Below, in pieces: positions 33,700 through 44,391 of a DNA stretch of 64,000 nucleotides (its first letter is position 1; the number at the start of each line of letters is the position of its first letter). The translations under genes and the position numbers were made by a program. The stretch is taken from NCBI GenBank assembly GCA_932521035.1, contig OW051493.1, positions 6,696,001 through 6,760,000 on the forward strand, read 5' to 3'. The stretch comes from Oscheius dolichura. Taxonomy: Eukaryota > Nematoda > Chromadorea > Rhabditida > Rhabditidae. The notes beneath the pieces are model-generated. The model saw only the letters and a list, made by a program, of their open reading frames with translations. It was not told the DNA's origin and made no database searches.

Positions 33700-35252
33700 A
33701 TTTGGTTTTAGAGGGAGGCGGACTGGTTCAGAGGGAGGAATGATAAACAGCCGATAGAGCCACAATGGGATGAGGAAGTGTGGTTGTAAAGGGGACAGGA
33801 GAAGAGAAGATGGCCCATGTGCCTCGAGTGGTTATGATCCCAGAATTTTATGACTGCCCGTCTGGGTGAGTGAATTGTCGTCTTTGTCAGGGGAGGAGCC
33901 GCGGCTATTTGACACCAGACAGTGGCGAAGCTCAGCCAATTCCCTCATGTTTAATCGAAGACTTCCTTTAACACGCGTGGCTGTGGTTTTGTGGCTATTG
34001 GACTGCCCCAAGCTCTCCCTGCCCGCCTCTCCTTCGGGTCATTGTTATTTCCCCCCAAATCTGTCTCCTCTCCTTACCATTTTCCCATCCCTCGAATACT
34101 AATCATCGTCATCATCATGGCTATTTGCATTTTCCCCTGTCCCCTGTCGAATCTCCTTCCACTCCAATTGCCAAAGCCCTGATTCACAACTTCTTTTCCT
34201 CCCTCTCTCCCCCGTCATTTTAACTGTACCGCCACTGCACCCAGCCCCCGAAAAAAGAGAAGAGATCGTGGGAGAAAGAGGACGACTATCTGAATCACGG
34301 GAGGGAATCGATAAAAGACATCGGCTCTCTGTCGATTCTCACTGTCCGCGGCTGACCAAGGGAAAGCCGTTGCCCACTCCATGTAAACAACACGCCTCTT
34401 TTATCCATTTCGAACCAACTTGTAGCTAATCAATTCTTGCCGACATTTTGCATAGATAGCTCTCCGATCGGCTGCCCCTTGGCCGATTCAAACAGGCACT
34501 GTCCTCCCCGGCGCGTGGAGGACAAGATGGAAAATTTTATGTATCTCTTCCTATCCCCCCTTCCCCGTGTTTTTCCTAACCTAAACATTCCAGAAGATAC
34601 AAACATGTTTTCCTTGTCCATTTCGCCTGCTCGGTAGCCTGCCCTTTCCCGCTCAAAACCTATCCCCGCCCATTGGAATCGTCCGGCACACAACAGCTTC
34701 CCTCTCGCCTCCTTATCATCTAACGAGTAGCCATCCTCCGCCATCCTTCTCCATTCCCTGTTTCATTATTCGGTTCCTTATTTTCGAGCTGCTCGTGGTG
34801 ACAAGCCGGCGGGCAACTCGCAACCAAGGTCAAATACGCGCACATCTGGCCCCATATTTCTGCAAAGTTTGAACTTTTGAGCGCCCTCACTCTACCCTGC
34901 CATCTCACCGTATACGGTAGCCGGCTGCTAGTGTCCATCCCCACTGTTTATGTTCTATCTTTTTGCACAGAAACGTATTAATCATGACCAGTGAGTAAGA
35001 ACTTTGAGTAAGGGGGATAGGCAACATTGGAATGATTCAGCCGCGCTGGTCACTACCAGACAGGGGCATTGGCCTCCCCTCTTACAGACTAGCTCCAGCT
35101 ATTATCGGCTCAATAGTTTCTATTTATACAGTACACCCCCGTCCGCTCGGAGAGGGGATGGAGAACCCCCTGGCATTTCTTGATTGCTCTTCTACCTCGA
35201 CAGTTCCCTATCCTCCTTCCTCTTTTATTCATTCTTTGTCCAGACAAAGGCA
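33700..35252. other. Intergenic region, one possible short first exon
   Basis: Mostly C/T-rich non-coding sequence upstream of the collagen gene and of the large gene at 35.2 kb. At 33810 an ATG opens 19 codons ('MAHVPRVVMIPEFYDCPS') ending at a good GT donor, but I found no downstream exon in the right phase. An exon-like stretch at about 34969-34990 may be 5'UTR of the next gene. Confidence 0.3.
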
Positions 35253-38200
35253 ATGCGAAGCGACGAGTTGAAGCCGTTTGACGAGGCTGCCAGAAACCTC
35301 CTCGACCACCCAGACGGCTTTCTGACCCAGCTCCTGATCAACTACATCGGCGCCGGTGCAAAACAACTGACAGAACCTCGATTCTGGAGAGACGTCGCGA
35401 ATGAGTACAACCAATCCCGCTACGACGCTCTAGTTCTCCTGGGTTGGTCTGTCTCTTGTATAGAAGAGGTTCCGCCTTTCAGTCAACAACGTCTCTTACC
35501 TTCGAGACCATATGAGCTTGTGTGGTCTGCCAATTATTTCTTTCGACCATGTTCAATTCCACATCCGGTACCAACTATTCTTATTTGAGAAGATCATCTT
35601 CGTAAATTCAAAATACACCTATGCCAAGAGGGCGGAGATCGAGCTCTATGGAGACGGCCATGGATCCCTGGAAGAGTTCTTTGAGGGTCTGAAGACACTG
35701 GCCGAAGCCATCAAGGTATGTTCTCCAGACGTTTTTTGGGGGTTAGCTCCTCTCAGAAGCATACCCCTCTGCCCAGACTTGACTCGCCGTTTTCAGAGCA
35801 GAAATACGCGGTTCGATCAATTCGGGAATCAGGTTCTAATCGAAGTCAAGAAGGCTCCGTCGCTAAAGGTTCCCTCTCCGTTACTTTTCCTATTACCGCT
35901 CTCCCTTTAGACTCCCGCGGGTGTACGTTCATACAAATTTTCCGATCTCCTCGACCTAAATCGCAAATTTGACGCCATTGATGAGGCCGATGAGCAGGAG
36001 GCCATTTCGGAGGAAGAGGACGAAGAGGATGAGAAGAATGAGACAGAAAAGACGGGGACTGGGAAGACGAAGGAGAAGAAGAATAAAAAGGGGAAAAAAG
36101 GGAGGAAGAAGCCGAATGCGAAAAAGACCGAACGACAGGAGGCCAACCCGACGAAGCCATCCACGTGGGAACTGAAGCACCCGGAGCGGGCTCTCCTGGA
36201 CATTGCCAAGGTGAGGAGATTGGATGACCCGAGAGATTCGCTCTAGATCTTTCGAAATGGCGACGCGGACATCAGCCAGGGCTTCATGAACTACCTCAAG
36301 GACTACACTCCGCCCAACTGCGACCAGATGTCGTCTCTACCCAATCCGGCCAACTGTAAGCCAACTGCTGAAGGGTACCGGATGGAGGAGCAGGGAAAGG
36401 TTCTGAAGATCTTTGGTCTACAAGAGTCGCCTCGCAAGCAGCCTCTCCGTACTGCCAGTAACATCGAATGGACAGTAGTTTCCTCACCAAATATAATAAC
36501 TTCCCCATTTTTAGAATATCTACCCCTGCGGCGGCACATCCAATGACTTGGTTTGTTTACAACTCATTCAATAAATGAAATCAATTAAGCAGGTCGGTTC
36601 TCCTCCAGGCTTGTTTCCATTGAACACTGATCCCAATCAAATTGTCTACTTGGATGAGCACAGCACTGAACTGGGAATCGAGGCAACGCGGAGCAAATCG
36701 CGTATTTAGCTTTTCCTTTTCAGCTACCGGCGGAGGATGGCCACGTGGAAGAGAGGGATGTTGAGGAGATCAAGGCAGCTGAGCCGACCACTCTCGTCGA
36801 TGGTGATCCGAAGGGAAAACTTCTTTTTAACAGGCCTATAACTCTGCTCCACGTGAACGACATGGATCTCCAGCCGCTTCAGCCGATCCATTACATCGAC
36901 CAGAACACGAGCCCTTTAGTCGATGTCAGCTAGGACTTCTACTGAAAGAAAAAAGAATAATTTCAGTGGCGAAGGGTCAACATCAACTTCCCTCCCGAAG
37001 TGACTAATCCGGCTGAGTACCTGCTCGTCTGGAAATGGGCCAAGAAGGACTTCAAAGTGCTGAGAAACTGCTTGAAGAGGGCTGCCGATGCTCACGTTAG
37101 TTTTAGCAACACTGTTTCCAAAAAACACGATTAAACTGACACTCCTCCTCTGCTAGACAGCAAGAGACTTCTTCAGGACCTTCCACCAGTCAAGGACACC
37201 CTCCAGTTATACGATTACGACTCCAATAAGATGTTCTTCTACCTCTTCACCGTCAAAGACTTGTCACAGCACCACCTGTACAAGGCGTTCGCTTACTTCA
37301 CCCAGGTAGTCTCCTTCTTTTCTCCCTAATCAATCAACCGGACATCTTCAGGCAATTTTATATGCGGCATGCGATATGGAGAAAACTGATATGAAAGGAC
37401 ATCTCTTGGAAGTGTTGCGCGAGATGGAAACACAGTTCCGAAGTGTCAAGGCGAAGATGGGCTACATGGAGTACAGACGGTTGGGCAGGGGGGCCTGGCT
37501 TCGGAAGGATGTCTGTCTGGACAACGTCTTGGATACGGAGGACTTCGACTGGAACGGCCATCCCGAATCGGAGTGGCGCTTCCAGGTGAATCGAAGCATT
37601 CGCGCTGGAGTGAGAGAAGTTCCCCTGAAACCGCTTGCTCATCTTCCGTGGTGCGCGTGGCTGGCCTGGCTCGATATCATGGAATGCATAGGGCATTTTA
37701 CAGCTGAGGCGGAGCCTGTCTGGCTCAGCGAGGAGAGAGACGTCCGGGAAGTCAACTTGGAAACCTGTGCAGTACGTTTTATACTGTTACCTTCAATTCC
37801 CGATCGTGTCTTCTTCAGGAGGCCGGCTTCATTCGGAAGGACCTGATCCTTTCGAAGCTCTGGCCTGAAGAAATCCGTGAGAAATACGATCTCCCCCGAA
37901 GGATCATGCTCAAAGTTCGAGTTTTCGAAGACTCCACTAAATATAGGTTTTAGATTATGGAATGCCACAAGATGCAGACTGACCACGAGAAGTTACTGGC
38001 CAGAGTCGAGGTTTGTCTTCTTATTTTGTGATAGAAGTGTCTTTTTAAGGATTTTAACCGGGAGATTGAGTTCAACCGGCTGGGATGCCCCGTCGCCCCG
38101 ACGATGTACCACGCGGTCCCGATACAGAAGTCAACCACTGATCGGGTGGCCCGCGGGGTGTTGCTCTACTACGAAGGAGCAGATCACATCAGCGGCCACT

Positions 38201-39213
38201 ACCTCACCCGTCCTCAGATCGATCAAGTCCGTTCATTTTTTAAATGACTGGGACAATATTCTAGACCTTGCGACTGTTGGTCGAGCTGCACCGGTTCGGC
38301 GCGATACACCCCGAAGACCTCAAGCTGGCCAGAAAGACCATCCCCCAGATTACAAGAGAGGGATTCAGGCTCTGCATGTCACTCGCCACCCACACCGTCC
38401 TCGCCGTGGATAAGAAACTCCTCGCCTTGATAACCAGCAGCGGCGGACCTCTCCTTTGTGGCGATGCCTACTTGGGCTATAGTCAGCAACTTCCGTCTCT
38501 TATGGGTTAGCAATTGTTTAAGAAAGCAACCGCCATCTTCAGGCAGTGCTCCGGTCTTGAGCCATGGATGGATCAGCAAATCAGCTCTCGATATGGCATG
38601 GGAGGAGGATGAGACGGGAGCGCCGGGTATCAACCACCTCACCAGCTTCAAAGTATGTGATTGAATAGCCTTCGGGGTGAAGTGCCCCTCCTTGTTCCTT
38701 GGGTGTCTCTCGTGTCTTGGTCGTAGGCATTGCATGATCTCGTTAGCTCTCTATATTCCCGCTCATTTTCAGGATTACCTGATGGCTCCTCTCGGCTATG
38801 ACCTGGCCTTTCTCAAGGCCAACCTCCTTAACCCCAACATCGACGCCGACGATGCTCTCCTCGAGGAATACAGCCAGCTGCTCATCGCCCACCTTCCGCC
38901 CAGCTTTGCCAAGTCGAAAGATGGGTATTCAGTAGAGAAGGTAAGACATTCAATGGCCAACTATGACCGTTTTCAGCTAAAAGAGCTGCTCACCATATTC
39001 TTCCCGTATGCCATGTTTCGTTCCTTCTTTTATGACTTAAAACGCTACGTTGGATCCACCGTGGCGGGTCAGAAGACACCGGCAGACGAGAGCGAAAAGA
39101 ACCGTCTCCACAGGAAAGCTGTCGACCTGGGAGTGGCAATAATCAACTATTACAATTATGAGAACGCGAAACAGAAAGCCCAAGCAGAAAACCAAGAGGA
39201 ACCCCTCCTCTAG
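35253..39213 (+). CDS. Large uncharacterised intracellular protein
   Basis: About 15 exons, roughly 1,050 residues. ATG at 35253-35255 nine bases after an acceptor 'ttctttgtccag', TAG at 39211-39213. No signal peptide or membrane helix. The N-terminal region ('MRSDELKPFDEAARNLL', 'TEPRFWRDVANEYNQSRY') is helical. Around residues 210-290 there is an Asp/Glu-rich then Lys-rich stretch. Middle and C-terminal parts are well-formed helices with many Trp and Tyr ('GRGAWLRKDVCLDNVLD', 'LTIFFPYAMFRSFFYDL') and end in an Asn/Gln/Glu tail. I recognise no domain and no catalytic signature. C/G-ending codons and consistent reading frames through all joins show it is a real, expressed-type gene. Confidence 0.8.
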
Positions 39214-39530
39214 CCTTGATATTTTTCCAATTGTCCCCCTTTTTGCTCAATCCATTCCCTCCATGTCTCGCGTGAGCTTTTCCATCCCGGTCTTTCTCAC
39301 CAATTATTTGTATTTCCAGAACAGAACAATAAATAGTCTTATTATAGACTATAAAGACTGAAATTGTCCATCTCTCAAATCCCAAAGTTCCGTGTCAATA
39401 AGTGCTTCGTTTAGTTCCTGGTCAGCTATCAATTGAAACGAGAATCGGCCGGCCACTGGGTGGCATAGCTAGTTCAATCCAGAAGCTGTCCCCGGCGGGA
39501 TTTTCTCTTGAAGTTAAACATTTTTGGAAG

Positions 39531-41043
39531 ATGAGATCTCTGCTTCTTGTGCTGTCCTCCCTCCACGGGTTGCTCGCCGCCTACTGTGGCACTTCGACTA
39601 TTCCCTTTCAATTCGAGGTAGCTATTTTTTTAAATGGAAAACGAGGATATCAATGTCAGGTTCTGCCCGATGGGACAACGATTCTAGGCTGTGCCCGGCC
39701 CGCTTGTTTCGGATGGCAGCCAGCTTCCGGGATTCCCGCCTCCAATGACGCCTCTTTTGAACAGTTATTGGTTTCTAGTTATTGATACTGATGTCTTTTT
39801 AGGGTTGGAGGGAGGCTTGACGGTTTTATTAGGAATGGAGCCACTCAGCGACAGCCATTTGTTCAGCAGACACCACAAGTTTCGGTAAGTCCCATTACAG
39901 TAGCAGAGTTGGGTTTAAAATCGCCGGTTTATGGTTAATTTCCAGATTTGCATGGGAGCAGCTTCCTGTCTTCCCGGCCAATGGGTAGGAGGATTCACCC
40001 GAGGAGCTGACGGAAGGTAGTCTGCTCTCCTCTCCAAAGGAAACAAGATGGCTTACAGAATGGCCATGGTCTGCTGTACCTACGGCCCTCTGGCCATGGC
40101 TACAATTCGAGGAGTCGCCCCCATCGGCCCTTCGGAGATCTACTCTGGAGGGGAGATGCCCGGGAATATGTTTGACTACATCAGTAACATTCGTCCCATA
40201 TCCGGAGGAAACGGCGCCGTCGGCCATTATGAAGTGGAAGTTGGCCGCTTCTCGTGTCCTGAACCCGCCTCCGTGCCTGTCGTTCCTCCTGCCGCTGCCC
40301 AGCCCGTCTATGTGCCGATGCCAGTGGCTACAGCTGCCGTTATGGGAGGCGGGGGATACTTCTGCTTTGCTGCCGATTCTAAGGCCTGTCTCGCCTTTTT
40401 ACGACACGAAAAGGGACATTTCAGATCCAGACAAAGGAAGGAATAAAGAGGATGGACGAGCTGAGGGTTGGGGACCTCATCCTTGCGCCAAATTCAAGTC
40501 TCAACGGGACCTATTACCTCCCGGTGACCAGCTGGCTGCACAGGATTGAAGAGGAGAGAGCAAAGTTCATTGTGTAAGCGACAAACTGGGATTTCAATTT
40601 CCTTTTCTCATTTCAGGGTGACCACAGACTCCGGGAAGGAGCTAAAGCTAACTGCCAAGCATCTCGTCTACAAGAACAGCTGTAACTCTACTACGGTATG
40701 ACCAAAATCTTTCATTTTCTCAAATTTCCAGGAATTTACCCTTATTCCTGCTGATCTCCTCAACTTGGAAGATTGTCTCCTGGAAGTGGACGCCGCTGGG
40801 AACCATGCTACCCTTGTGAAAATTCGACACATTGGTAGAACAGTTCAGAAGGGCTTCTATGCTCCTTTAGTGGACCACGGAAGGGTATCCTTCGGTCAAA
40901 ACAAAATAGAGAGATATTTCCAGTTGTTTGTCAATGGCCTAGCCGTGTCGTGTTATGCCGAATCATCTGAGAGTATCCTCGTCCAGTCGATGAAGGATCA
41001 CATCGTCTCTTGTGACCGGGACAGCTTCGAGGTGGGAGGCTAG
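39531..41043 (+). CDS. Warthog-like protein with Hint autoprocessing domain
   Basis: Nematode hedgehog-related secreted protein. ATG at 39531-39533 begins a signal peptide ('MRSLLLVLSSLHGLLA'). The Wart domain follows: 'YCGTSTIPFQFEV', 'GCARPACFGW', 'GQWVGGFTRG', 'CCTYGPLAMA', 'YSGGEMPGNMFDYISN'. After a Pro/Val linker the Hint domain starts at the self-splicing cysteine ('GGGYFCFAADSK') and continues 'RMDELRVGDLILAP', 'TAKHLVY' and 'GLAVSCYAE'. The intron 40384-40424 inside the Hint domain uses a GC donor. The frame ends TAG at 41041-41043; a coherent further stretch ('CAVRNAHASLLLDMVNLV') lies in another frame up to 41146, so the true C-terminus may be longer or the copy frameshifted. Confidence 0.88.
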
Positions 41044-41407
41044 CCTGGCATTCAATGAATCAGACATTCAGTGTGCTGTGAGGAATGCCCATGCAAGTTT
41101 ACTGCTCGACATGGTGAATTTAGTGATGCCCGACGTCAGAAAGTGATACCTAGGAACTTTCCTCCTTAATAAACATTAGCCTAATACAACTTCGGGCCGG
41201 AGCCCTACTGTAGTCGTCTCCAGTGGATCTCCAGAGAGCTTTCCGGTGGGAGCGTGTCTCCAGGATGTGCCCAATCTCCCGCGAATTTCATTGGATGCCG
41301 CTACTGGTATTCAACAGAGAAAAGAATAGCAGTCCACAAGACCAGGAAGCTGCCCGAATACTCTCTAGTCTGCTCATTTTATTTGCCCTAGCACGCCGTA
41401 TCGTCTC

Positions 41408-41525
41408 TACCCCTCTGTCCTCTCCCCTGACCTCATGCTATTTATCTATTGCGCAATTCAGCGACATACCCCTCTGTCCTCTCCCCTGACCTCATGTTAT
41501 TTATCTATTGCGCAATTCAGCGACA
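41408..41525. repeat. 59-bp tandem duplication
   Basis: Two copies of a 59-bp unit (41408-41466 and 41467-41525) differ at a single base. The unit contains 'ctctgtcctctcccctgacc' and ends 'caattcagcgaca'. It lies in the spacer between the Warthog-like gene and CHK kinase B. Confidence 0.85.
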
Positions 41526-41682
41526 TACCCTAATCAGTGAGTTAAAAAACGGCTCGTAATAATTCAGAGAATACTTCCCGTCCTGTCCTTCTATCGTCCC
41601 CCCGGCGGGTGCCTTGTTTATTTGTCTGTTCTCCTTGTCCTTTCTGTTGTTCCGATTCGATTATTGATTCTTCCTTTTAGAA

Positions 41683-43167
41683 ATGTCATTGTCTGAAGCT
41701 GGCGGAGGTTTACTGGGAACTTATCTCACATGGGAAGACCTCCAGCAGGATTTCTTTGAACTATTCGGACCGGAAGCCGTCCTGGGAGAGGAGAAGACAG
41801 TAAAAGACATCGCCGATGGAAGGGTAACCCATTATTATTTGGGAAAGCCAATGAAAGTTTCAGGGTTTTGTTTCCCGAATCGGGATGATCGAAAACCTCT
41901 GGAAAGATCAGCAACTAGCGAAGAAAGAAGCCTGGCCGCAGAAATTGGCCGTCAAAACGGTCACCCTCCTCCAGCAACAGAAATATGGGAACGGGGACAG
42001 CAGTGAGGAAGCCCTGAATATCAAGGAGGCACTCTGGAAGAGGGTCGGCTCTTTTGTTGGTGAAGAGATGAAGGACCTCCCCTATTTCAGGTACATAACG
42101 TCGAGTCCTCCATCTACAGTAAACTGGGCGACGAGCCAGACCTCGCTATGTTGAAAATTATAAAGATCAAACCCTTCACCGAAGAAAATTCCTCTAAAGG
42201 CTACCTTCTAATGGAATTTGTTGAGAACGTGGTGACCTATGGAGTGGATGCGACCCTTCGCGACGAGCTGGTTGACCAGGTACTGTCCCTCTTGGAAAGT
42301 ACAAAAAAGAGATTCAGGTCCTCCACTCGCTGGCTAAATTTCACTCGAAGAGTGTAAAGTTCACCCCCGAAGAAAGAAAAACAAAGGAGATGAGCATATG
42401 CACTGATATATTTGGACGGATGCTCAATGATAATGTAAAAAATGGAGGGACGACTAGATAAAGAGAAGAGTTTCAGTATATGATACCTCAGTTGAAGAGA
42501 ATTGGAGAGATCACAAGCGAGGAGACAGCGGAGCAGATGAGAAAAGGGTTGGAACAGTTCAAGAAACCAGAATATACAAAAGAACTAGACAACATGGCCG
42601 AGATTATGGGTAAGCAGGGAGGAGTCGTTTGATTTTATGGGGCTGGGGTGAAAAGAAGAACTTGAAGTATACACCATTTCAGGAATGGAGAGGCTCCTCT
42701 GCCACGGAGATCTCTGGACTGTCAATATGCTCTTCACCCAGTCCCCCGGCGAGCAGCCTCGACTCAAAGCCCTGATTGACTATCAAATATCACATTTTGG
42801 CTGTGTAGGACACGATCTGGCTAGACTCTTCACTTCGACTCTAAACACAGAGGATAGGAAACACAAGGCAGAGCGTTTTATCCAGAAGTACTACCAATAC
42901 TTGGAGGAATCCTGGCCCCAAGCGGTGGCGCTCCCCTTTACCTTGAAACAAGTAAGGAAAGCTCTCAAAAAATACAAATTGTTTCTTTAGGTCACTGATT
43001 CCTACCGCAGATATCTTCCCTTCGCCAGCTTCATCGTCGTCGCTACAATATCCGGGGTAGGAGAAATGGTCGCCCAGAAGACGAAAGACCCCGTCGCAGC
43101 TTGGACCCGGATGAAGGAGAAGATAGTCGAATTAGCTGGCGAGGTGGCCGAATCTCTTCCTAGATAA
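41683..43167 (+). CDS. CHK-type (choline/ecdysteroid-kinase-like) protein B
   Basis: Paralogue of the gene at 24.2-25.8 kb, on the opposite strand. ATG at 41683-41685 two bases after 'ttccttttag'; TAA at 43165-43167. It opens 'MSLSEAGGGLLGTYLTWEDL', and the domain shows 'KPFTEENSSKGYLLMEFVE', the catalytic loop 'LCHGDLWTVNML' and 'ALIDYQISHFGCVGHDLARL'. About 420 residues in eight exons, with intron positions shared with copy A. Predicted small-molecule kinase of unknown substrate. Its codon use is more C/G-ending than copy A, in keeping with the local base composition. Confidence 0.88.
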
Positions 43168-43424
43168 ATTATTTGTCTTTGGTGAACTTGTCAGACAAAG
43201 GAAATGTTCTTTTTCGTGCGATTCGGTGATAAGACCGAGAGGAGACCGTATGATAAGGTGTGAACAATCTTTGAGAAGCCAAGGACCGCATAAATACCGA
43301 GAACAACCTTTTATTCCAACTTATGTGATTACTAGTATGCCTCTGGCGGCCTTTGGCCGCTTTTGGATTAAAAATATGACAATCGAAAAAGATTGGACGG
43401 TCGAATAAAACCGGACCGGTCGGA

Positions 43425-43525
43425 TCTTTCTGCTTCTCTAACTGTCTGCGTTTGACCGTCAAATCCGTACAGACGACAGGTCTTGCAGACAGACAGAGAT
43501 CTGCCTATTATTATTAGGGTAGGAT
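43425..43525. repeat. Dispersed copy of part of foldback element 2
   Basis: The stretch from about 43463 to 43525 ('ccgtacagacgacaggtc', then 'agacagagatctgcctatta', then 'gggtaggat') matches the left inner arm of the element at 14.6-14.76 kb almost base for base. The 40 bp before it match more loosely. Only one arm is present, so this is a half element or solo arm. Confidence 0.75.
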
Positions 43526-44211
43526 TGTGGAGGCAACAGACTATTAAGTTAGAAAGTTCCAAAGTTCGAAAAACAGTTCGGTCGGCAGCTGCCACAATAA
43601 CATCGATGTCCCAAGTGCATGCAGGTAGTGATCAGGAGTCTGAGGTCAGGCACCCTCCCGTCGATCTCCGGATGTTCTCTGCCGCGATGACTGACGCAAC
43701 AAAAACACTTTCCGGAAAATGTTCCAGATTGCACGTAGGCTACTGTTTAAAGTCGATAGACCTCTCTATTTTCTGTATTGCTGAGCTTCCGAACAGAATG
43801 GGAAGGAGGCGGGGTAAACAGACAAACCCACTATTATTAGGAGACTGTTAGACATTGGAAAATTTCAAAATGGTTAGGGAGAAAATTGGAGTTTCTGGCT
43901 ATCTAAACTGTAGCTATGGACAGAATGACAAAGGGTAACAGCCAGAGCAAGGCAGCGGCTCGAGAAGCTCGACATGAAGCGCTTCCGCTTTCCAGAGCCG
44001 TTTCCAGTGGAACCCTTCCTCCTCCCTTGTTCTTTGTCCTTGTCTCGAGTCACTGGCCAGAAAACATTTCTCAGAGTGCCCTCTGCCACTATGCCTTGCT
44101 ATGCCAAAGATCAGTCCGAGTAATCGAGTGCCAATCACCTCATTGATCCCGATTGCCCTCCTCCCTTCCCCCCTCGACGTCATCCAAACCCCCTAAATCA
44201 AGAAATTGTCA

Positions 44212-44241
44212 AAAGTCACGTAGACCAGCCTACGTGACTTT
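44212..44241. repeat. Perfect 12-bp hairpin
   Basis: 'aaagtcacgtag' (44212-44223) and its exact complement (44230-44241) are separated by six bases. It lies in the spacer between CHK kinase B and the acyltransferase gene; nothing else is seen in 43.5-44.39 kb. It is too short for a known RNA gene. Confidence 0.6.
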
Positions 44242-44391
44242 ATCAACATTTCCCTTCGGACGCCGCCTCTCCGATTAGACCCAGGGTCTGTACAAAAGCG
44301 CCCGAAATTTTCTGCAGTCACCTCCTCCTCCTCCTCTCTCGGTTTATCCGCCTCCCCTCTTGAACTCCTTCTAATTGATCGGTTCCAGATT

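Noticed and set aside
33810..33867. First exon ('MAHVPRVVMIPEF') of the large gene at 35.2 kb
   Set aside because: Joining it to the exon at 35244 gives the wrong frame.
35907..36209. Minus-strand frames rich in Phe/Ser/Leu near 36 kb
   Set aside because: Complement of the Lys/Glu-rich stretch of the large plus-strand gene.
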